Source: CAVSUR01 sp052143655 (lineage in GTDB: Bacteria > Actinomycetota > Actinomycetes > Streptosporangiales > Streptosporangiaceae). Taken from it: 27,652 nt of DNA. The notes beneath the pieces are model-generated. The model saw nothing but the letters and a program-made list of their open reading frames with translations, was not told the DNA's origin and did not search any database. The DNA lies in NCBI GenBank assembly GCA_052143655.1, contig JBKQSL010000283.1, forward strand, positions 1 to 27,652, given 5' to 3'. Made by a program: the position numbers and the translations under genes. Positions within the stretch are counted from its first letter, which is position 1; the number at the start of each line of letters is the position of its first letter. Below are positions 23,205 to 27,652 of this stretch, one piece after another.

Positions 23205-23250
23205 GGTGGAGCTGAGGGGATTTGAACCCCTGACCCCCTCGATGCGAACT
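23205..23250 (-). repeat. attR-like site: second 46-bp copy of the tRNA-Ala(CGC) 3' half
   Basis: Identical to 19683-19728. Here too the sequence on the 5' side of the tRNA (right of 23250) is not complementary to the anticodon stem and shows no D-arm or 5' acceptor strand, so the tRNA is incomplete. It is therefore an element-borne copy, not the host's functional gene, and suggests that another element follows to the right. Confidence 0.85.
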
Positions 23251-23829
23251 GAGCGGTCCGGTGTCCGTAGTAACTGTTCAGCGACGAATCCGCAGGTCAC
23301 CGGCGTTGTATAGCAGGCGATCACTCCGTCTGACCGCGTCTGGCAGCGGCTGGCCGCTCCCAATCCGCTCCCCGGGGCGAAAGCCGTAAGGCGTGCTGTG
23401 TCAGAACTCCACAGACAGCATGGGGGCGGACGGGTCTGCTGACCAGCCGTGAGCCGATGAGCCTTCAGTTGCGAGAACAGAATCCGCGCGCCCTAGCGGT
23501 CTTCAAGACCGTGCCCTGAACTCGCCTGACCAGCGGTGATCCCGCAGCCGAGTGGAGTCTCGGCATGTACTCGGCACAGTCGGGCTTGTGCGCGCTGAGC
23601 TGCCAGCTGCGCGCACCGACTGCCGCCATTCTGCGCGGGGCAGCGGCCTGTCAGAGCTTGTGGGCTGGAGCGCGCAGATCGGGGCGATCTGTGTGCGGCC
23701 ACCCGCGCGGTCGCCGCGGCTGATCAACATCCGATTCTGCCGATGTAAGTGCGTATACGAGACCTAGTTCCGGTGCTGTCCGGTCCGGCTTTCCTGATGC
23801 GTACGCGAAGCGCGTCCGGGAACCGTTGC
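23251..23829. other. Gene-less stretch right of the second att copy
   Basis: Nothing beyond the integrase tail could be supported on either strand. At 23496-23512 a 5-bp stem with the loop CTTCAAG resembles a tRNA anticodon arm, but no T-arm or acceptor follows. GC at codon-like positions shows no periodicity that I can see; probably eroded DNA. Confidence 0.4.
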
Positions 23830-23947
23830 GCGGCTGGCCGTCGGTCACCCCGGCCAGCAATTCCAGCAGGTCACGGCAAACGGGCGGCACCGGGCCGGAG
23901 GCAGCGGGCCATCCGCCGGCCAGATCATCCGCGAGCCGGGACATCAA
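23830..23947 (-). pseudogene. Short N-terminal transposase-like fragment (ISAs1-type?)
   Basis: Seen: an ATG/TTG-initiated minus frame begins MSRLADDLAGGWPAASGPVP, continues PVCRDLLELLAGVTDGQP and then loses coherence. The stretch RDLLELLAGVTD resembles the opening of ISAs1-type transposases (DDE_Tnp_1-associated domain). Only about 40 residues remain. The family name is from memory of the pattern and not firm. Confidence 0.35.
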
Positions 23948-23969
23948 CGGCGCTGAAACCGCACGCGGC

Positions 23970-24353
23970 TCAGTGCGATGCGGTTAGCGCGCCCAGCCCT
24001 ACCAGCGCAGCGAAGATCAGCGACAGCAGCGCGATGGCGGCCCACACGATGAAGAGCCCCGCCGCCACTTGCCGGAGTACTCTCCTGCGCGACACGAAGA
24101 ACACGACGAACAGCACCGCCGCGACTACTGCCGCCGGAGCGGTAACCAGTTCCTCGTGCCAGTTGAAGATCGAATAGGTACGGTGCGGGTGCAGCGTCCG
24201 CTCGTGCTCATCCCACTTGTAAGCCAGCACCGCCAGGCCAGCGATGACCAGCGTGACGACGTTCGCGGCCGTGGTCGCGGCGAATGTGACCAGCGCCAGC
24301 TTCTTATCGTCGTCGCTGAACGTCAGCTTGCGCTTGTCCGCATCCTCAGCCAC
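23970..24353 (-). CDS. Small three-helix membrane protein, unknown
   Basis: Seen in 127 residues: a charged N-terminus (MAEDADKRKLTFSDDDKK), then hydrophobic segments at about 21-45, 70-88 and 96-121, the second followed by the basic SRRRVLRQ (inside by the positive-inside rule). Between the first two lies a polar loop, DEHERTLHPHRTYSIFNWHEE. GTG 24351-24353 is preceded by TACGAT with 6 bases between, a leaderless start. No family recognised. It is intact although its surroundings are remnants, and it lies just left of the truncated helicase. A membrane accessory of a lost defence system is a guess only. Confidence 0.65.
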   Translation of the reverse strand: MAEDADKRKLTFSDDDKKLALVTFAATTAANVVTLVIAGLAVLAYKWDEHERTLHPHRTYSIFNWHEELVTAPAAVVAAVLFVVFFVSRRRVLRQVAAGLFIVWAAIALLSLIFAALVGLGALTASH

Positions 24354-24359
24354 GCGCAG

Positions 24360-24365
24360 ATCGTA
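24360..24365 (-). promoter_or_regulatory. Leaderless -10 of the membrane-protein gene
   Basis: On the minus strand TACGAT (TANNNT) ends 6 bases before the GTG start and no ribosome site lies between. Confidence 0.5.
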
Positions 24366-25050
24366 TGGCCGGGTCGTGATGATCAGCTAGCCTTCGTCGC
24401 GCTCGGCCGGGATTCTCGGCACGACCACGAAGTGCGGCACTGCAGAACGTGCGCGCTGCGCAAAGACTCACGCGCGCAACCACACAGGACTGCACCTGCA
24501 GCGGATTGACGTCTTGGTACTCGTCAACGACTACGTATCTGATGTCCTCCTTGATGTGGTCTTGGACTCGTACGTAGTCGTCATCCTCGTACGGGTCTCC
24601 CTCGAGGTAGTCGACAGCGCCGCGGATGATCTGGGTGTAGTCGAAGAGCGAGTGCTCCTCGATGAGAGTCATGTACTTCTCAAACGAGTCGATCACACCG
24701 CCCGGGACGCGGTGAAAGTCGATCTTGTCCTCCCGCAGCACACTAAGCACCTGCAGGTAGAGCTTCGAGTTGATGTACCGCCGTAGTACGCCGGGGCGCG
24801 CCGTAGTTGGGCAGGACGTCAGGCCGGACTTGCCGCTGTAGCGGTCAACGAATAGCTGGGCCGTGATGTCCGTTAGCACCGAGAACTTGAACGCGTCCGG
24901 CACCAGCCGCTGCAGCAGATCCAGGCAGTAGCCGTGCATAGTTCCGACATACATCTCGGCCAGGCCGCTGACCTCGCCGAGCTCCCGCTCGACGATAGAG
25001 AGGATGCGTTCCTTGAGTTCAGCTGCCGCCTTTTCGGTGAACGTGAACGC

Positions 25051-25053
25051 AAT
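25051..25053. repeat. Target site duplication AAT, left copy (right copy 26050-26052)
   Basis: AAT directly precedes the left inverted repeat and directly follows the right one. Deleting the IS with one copy restores the helicase reading frame exactly, which confirms a 3-bp duplication. Confidence 0.85.
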
Positions 25054-26049
25054 GAGGTTTTCTCAGCGACTTTCACGCGAGTCGCTTGTGCTCGAATAGC
25101 GTCAGGACAAGGGCTGCGCGTGCGATGGGGCCTATCTCGCTGGGGCTTGCGGTGACGTTCTGGAGTGTCTTCCAGCGCTGGGAGAGCAGCGCGAAGCCTC
25201 TTTCTCCCAGGCACCGTGCCGAGCTGAGCAGCATATTCCGGGTGCGCGCGTTAATGTCCAGTTCCTTGACGCCCTTCGGCTTCTTCACCGGGGTGAGGAT
25301 ACCGTGACCTGCGCCTTCGTACCCGCAGTCGGCTAGGCCCGGCATCCTGCCCGTGTAATTCCGCAGCACCGCCAGCACTTTTTCCCGGGCCGCGGCCAGG
25401 TCATGGACATTCCCCGGCAGCACGTCCGAGATCCACATCGGGAGGCCGCCGGGGTAGAACAGGCCCTGGATGTTCCCGCCGAAGTCCTTCTTCTTCCCCG
25501 AGTACCACAGGCCGGTCTCCCGGCCCTTCCGGCTGACGGTTTTCTCGTGGCACCGGTCGGCGGCGACGATCTTGCCGTCCAGGATCACGTACGGCGTCCC
25601 CTCGGCCACAGCTCGTTCCAGGGCCTCCTCCAGCCCGGGCGCCTGCGCGGCGATCGCCGTCGTCCCCTCGGCCACGTAGCGGTACGACGTCGCCTGCGAC
25701 AGCCCGAACCCCGCCCCCAGCCGCGGGATGCCCGCCTTATCCCGGTACCAGGCCAGCACGAACAGCGCCTGCCGGTAACACCCCAGGCAGCGGGTGCCTT
25801 TCCGGGTGCCGGTCTCCTTCCGGTGCCGGGCCAGCAGCCCGGACACGAACACGATCAGTTCCCTGGGGACGTCAAGCCTGACACGATAGGTGACCACGCG
25901 GAGCCCCTCCCGGTGGCGGATGATCTTCGACGAGACCTCTTCTACCGGGGGCTCCGCGCCTTCCCACGGATATCTTCTTATGTCTGCGTGTCTGCCCTGA
26001 TGCTCCGTTACGTGCTGTTTGCCGGGTTCACCCTTGCTGAGAAAACCTC
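25054..26049. mobile_element. Complete 996-bp IS5-like (ISL2-type) insertion sequence
   Basis: Bounded by perfect 14-bp inverted repeats: GAGGTTTTCTCAGC at 25054-25067 and its complement at 26036-26049. It carries one intact transposase gene on the minus strand. The 3-bp target duplication and the HTH_Tnp_4/DDE_Tnp_4-like transposase fit the ISL2 subgroup of IS5. The ends and the gene are undamaged, so it may still be active and is younger than the truncation of the helicase's 3' end can tell. Confidence 0.88.
25073..25897 (-). CDS. IS5-family DDE transposase
   Basis: Seen in 274 residues: an N-terminal helical HTH part (GTRCLGCYRQALFVLAWYRD, FGLSQATSYRYVAEG), then the DDE core: YVILDGKIVAADR (first Asp), SDVLPGNVHDLAAAR, LADCGYEGAG (second Asp in the usual ADxGYxG motif) and ARCLGERGFALLSQRWKTLQ (Glu of the GERGFALL block), ending ARAALVLTLFEHKRL. 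GTG 25895-25897 follows GGGAGGGG at good distance. It ends 6 bases inside the left inverted repeat. The length is normal and no frame breaks occur. Confidence 0.92.
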   Translation of the reverse strand: MVTYRVRLDVPRELIVFVSGLLARHRKETGTRKGTRCLGCYRQALFVLAWYRDKAGIPRLGAGFGLSQATSYRYVAEGTTAIAAQAPGLEEALERAVAEGTPYVILDGKIVAADRCHEKTVSRKGRETGLWYSGKKKDFGGNIQGLFYPGGLPMWISDVLPGNVHDLAAAREKVLAVLRNYTGRMPGLADCGYEGAGHGILTPVKKPKGVKELDINARTRNMLLSSARCLGERGFALLSQRWKTLQNVTASPSEIGPIARAALVLTLFEHKRLA

Positions 26050-26333
26050 AATGATGTTGCGGGGTGCAATACCGGGCTGGGCCAGGATGGCGGCGATGCG
26101 CTGCGAGATGACCTGTGTCTTGCCCGACCCTGCGCAGGCGATGATCTGCAGCGGCTCGTTGAGGCACGTGATCGCCTCGGCCTGAGCATTGGTGTACGAG
26201 GTCACTGGCCCTTGTTGGCAGGAGAGTGAGCTCGGCGCACTGCCTAACGTGTCCTTGCCGGCACACCCGGTTCAAGACTCCCAAACTCTTGCGGGTCGTG
26301 CCAAGCTTAGGCAGTCGTCGTGTGGGGAGGAAC

Positions 26334-26661
26334 GTGTCTCGGCTCAACGATCTGCTGTACCAGCTCCGAGCGAAGGAGCCCGCGCTCGCTCACGACCTTG
26401 AGCAGGAGTTTGCTGCCCTGGCCAACCGCCGCGCGTTCGGCCTCAACTTCGAGCGGCACGTCCCAGAGGCCGTCGAACTCCCTGGCCGGAAAGTGCGCAA
26501 GAGCGACAAGGTCCGTATCCTGCCGGCCCGCAGTGAGATGCCGAGGAAGTCAGACGAGACGCTGTGGCGGGTCATCGGGATCGACAGGGCTACGGGCACG
26601 GCCTCGTTGGAACTCCTCAGCCACAGTGGGGTTGAGGATGCCGACAACCTCGTCGAGACGA
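26334..26661 (+). pseudogene. Type III-like (Mod) DNA methyltransferase, N-terminal fragment
   Basis: Seen: a GTG 26334 behind GGGGAGGA opens VSRLNDLLYQLRAKEPALAH, then ALANRRAFGLNFERHVPEAV and ELPGRKVRKSDKVRILPARS, and ETLWRVIGIDRATG. This is the N-terminal region of actinobacterial site-specific adenine methyltransferases of Mod type. The SAM-binding and DPPY motifs should come later but are missing: after about 110 codons the sequence switches to an unrelated transposase tail. It is divergent from the helicase start by 128 bases, so the two probably belonged to one defence locus. Inactive as it stands. Confidence 0.7.
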
Positions 26662-26847
26662 CGAAGGCACGCCGCCCTGACCGGCCGGGCCGACGACCAG
26701 CTCACCGACCAGCAGGCCCGCGCTGCGATCGCCGCCGCGCTGCTCCGCCAGATCCACGCCATCATCACCCGCCGCATCCCCTGGGACTCCGACATCGCCG
26801 CCGGGCGCCGTCGCCCCGGCCAGGGGGTGACTGCCCGCGCCGCATGA
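26662..26847 (+). pseudogene. C-terminal transposase-like fragment
   Basis: Seen: in a different frame from the methyltransferase piece, RRHAALTGRADDQLTDQQAR then AAIAAALLRQIHAIITRRIP and WDSDIAAG, stop at 26847. This resembles the C-terminal tail of a transposase (ALTGxxDxxLTDxQARAAIAAAxLRQxHAVxT) seen after large IS genes of actinobacteria; the family is not certain. The abrupt junction with the methyltransferase fragment near 26661 suggests insertion followed by deletion. Confidence 0.45.
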
Positions 26848-26849
26848 CA

Positions 26850-26869
26850 CCGCGGGCGTGCGCCCGCGG
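26850..26869 (+). terminator. Perfect 8-bp GC hairpin after the transposase tail
   Basis: CCGCGGGC, the loop GTGC and GCCCGCGG lie 3 bases after the stop at 26847. It is very stable, without a T-run; it is probably the terminator that came with the transposase fragment. Confidence 0.55.
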
Positions 26870-27126
26870 ACAGGGGCAAAGCTCGCATCGACCTCGGGTG
26901 AAACCTGTTTATGAGCGTGAGCAGCCCCGCCCCCTCCGCAAGCTCGGATGAAGGCTGTCGGGACGACAAGCCCGCTTGGAAGCTAGGTAGAGCCGGAGGA
27001 TCAGGGCCACGGCACCCCGGCCCGCCACCGCCCACGGTTGCAAGAACCCCAGCCCGGCGCCATGCCGCCACCGGGCCAGCCAGCGACGCCCGACACCGGA
27101 AAAGGGCCACTTGACAAACACCCTCA
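26870..27126. other. Gene-less stretch
   Basis: No frame on either strand carries a pattern I recognise. The composition is proline/arginine-coding in every frame, the usual look of non-coding GC-rich DNA. Confidence 0.4.
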
Positions 27127-27250
27127 TAGGCTGCTCATAACTGCCCTGCAAGAGCGCTGGGAGCAGTCGCTGCGCAAGCGGGCTGACCACAGCCTCCACT
27201 CATCCGTTTCGGTGGTGGATAACCTGCTAGCAGGCCATCACCGCAGGTAG
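27127..27250 (+). pseudogene. C-terminal remnant of a second tyrosine integrase
   Basis: Seen: the frame reads LLITALQERWEQSLRKRADH then SLHSSVSVVDNLLAGHHRR and a stop. It matches, position by position, the tail of the broken integrase at 22900-23000 (ELKAALQARWEDSLRARAAI then HSHSPVPLLDELLA). The catalytic region is missing. It is therefore the end of a related but different integrase gene, evidence for a second element of the same family. Confidence 0.65.
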
Positions 27251-27652
27251 TTCTCGCGCTATACGGGCCTTGCTTGCCTGTGCGGGTGCCAGCACTGAGG
27301 GGCAGGCGCAACATTGGCTCCAACCGACGCATGTGCATGGCACGCACACGGGTCGACGTTTTAGGGCGTCGTTACTTCAACCCGAACCGCCGCCGCGACT
27401 GTACATCCTCCGGGCAGCGCATTTAGGTAGTCTCCGTTACTGTTCATGGTTTGTTGGAGTTTAGCTGCGCATCCCGCATCGGCCAATATGACACGTAGAG
27501 CCATCGGGAATGGCAGGGCTTGACGCAATGCCAGCGGCTTTAAGGCGAAACGGCTGAGCGTCGGTTCCGCTCCTGGTTGCGCTGTGTGATCGTTCCTGGC
27601 CGCAGGCTTGTTGTTCAGGTTTCCCGCGAGACGGGCGAGGCTCCGGATAGAA
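27251..27652. other. Gene-less stretch at the right end
   Basis: Less GC-rich than the rest; no supported gene, no further tRNA-Ala half and no inverted repeat of note. The stretch may belong to the second, decayed element. Confidence 0.4.

Larger units (their letters stand above)
21610..23313 (+). pseudogene. int: Tyrosine recombinase (integrase) with two compensating frameshifts
   Basis: Seen: a GTG 21610 start after GAAGGAG opens the arm- and core-binding part (WRVKYKLPSGMEVSESGF, VSEWIERWLAMQDVGISTVE). Near the CCCC run at 21977-21980 the frame jumps; removal of one C gives TGVSRRVARDARSLL. The second frame carries the catalytic region up to TGLRYGE (first catalytic Arg). Near 22737-22741 it jumps back; one lost base explains it. 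The original frame then gives LTPHGLRHGHKTW (His and second Arg), LGHEVPGMRGLYAH (His and nucleophile Tyr) and a C-terminal tail. The tail runs straight through the right att copy (ELRGFEPLTPSMR) to the stop at 23313. All catalytic residues are present; only the indels spoil it. Confidence 0.85.
24496..26205 (-). pseudogene. UvrD/PcrA-like helicase, split by an IS and 3'-truncated
   Basis: Seen: the N-terminal part (GTG 26203-26205) reads MTSYTNAQAEAITCLNEPLQ, then IIACAGSGKTQVISQRIAAI with the Walker A, up to APRNII. After the IS (25054-26049) the same frame resumes AFTFTEKAAAELKERI, then GTMHGYCLDLLQRLVPDAF and YVVVDEYQDVNPLQ (Walker B DEYQD). Removing the IS and one AAT copy gives NIIAFTFTEKAA, the expected motif Ia. 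After NPLQ (24496) similarity stops, so motifs III to VI are gone. Superfamily 1 helicases of this type are common in defence islands. It is divergent from a methyltransferase fragment, which supports such an origin. Confidence 0.88.

Noticed and set aside
23496..23512. tRNA-Sec (selC)-like anticodon arm with loop CTTCAAG (anticodon TCA)
   Set aside because: No TpsiC arm, long variable arm or acceptor stem can be built around it on either strand; one stem pair is G-U.
1..27652. CRISPR array
   Set aside because: No series of regularly spaced 25-40-bp repeats was found; the tandem repeats seen are coding 15- and 18-bp units without spacers.

Overview
The window comes from a very high-GC actinobacterium (Actinomycetota). 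The evidence is almost exclusive use of G/C at third codon positions, many GTG starts, an actinobacterial aroA-rsgA-hisN block, and several genes whose start codon lies 6-8 bases after a TANNNT-like -10 box with no ribosome binding site (leaderless transcription). The genus cannot be named from the sequence.

Positions 1 to about 17930 look like stable chromosome. A partial DksA/TraR-type zinc-finger gene and an SRAP (YedK/HMCES) abasic-site protein read leftwards. They are followed by aroA-rsgA-hisN, a two-CBS protein, an SDR oxidoreductase and a lipoprotein. A CBM48 (isoamylase early-set) protein lies convergent to these. Next is a hexuronate block: a LarA-type nickel hydroxyacid racemase/epimerase, divergent from uxaC-uxuB. 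Then come more shikimate genes, aroQ and aroE, with aroK convergent and overlapping aroE. Two secreted beta-propeller proteins follow. The last part is an HTH regulator-SRPBCC pair, whose promoter is framed by two copies of a 16-bp palindrome.

Positions 17930 to 27652 are accessory and heavily decayed. An Mrr-like endonuclease and an epoxide-hydrolase-like gene are frameshifted remnants. An intact DUF433/DUF5615 pair follows. A small integrated element lies between two perfect 46-bp copies of the 3' half of a tRNA-Ala(CGC) gene (19683-19728 and 23205-23250). It carries an MntA/HepT toxin-antitoxin pair, a truncated nucleotidyltransferase, an excisionase and a tyrosine integrase broken by two single-base indels of opposite sign. 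Neither att copy has the 5' half of the tRNA, and a second integrase C-terminal fragment lies near 27130-27250. This suggests tandem elements at one tRNA locus.

Between these lie the ruins of a defence island: a UvrD-like helicase split by a complete 996-bp IS (14-bp inverted repeats, 3-bp target duplication), and the N-terminal piece of a DNA methyltransferase divergent from it.

The most interesting points are the uronate block, where a C2 epimerase could replace mannonate dehydratase; the double-palindrome operator; the hexapeptide tandem repeat inside AroA; and the tandem tRNA-Ala elements. No CRISPR array, rRNA or complete tRNA was found.
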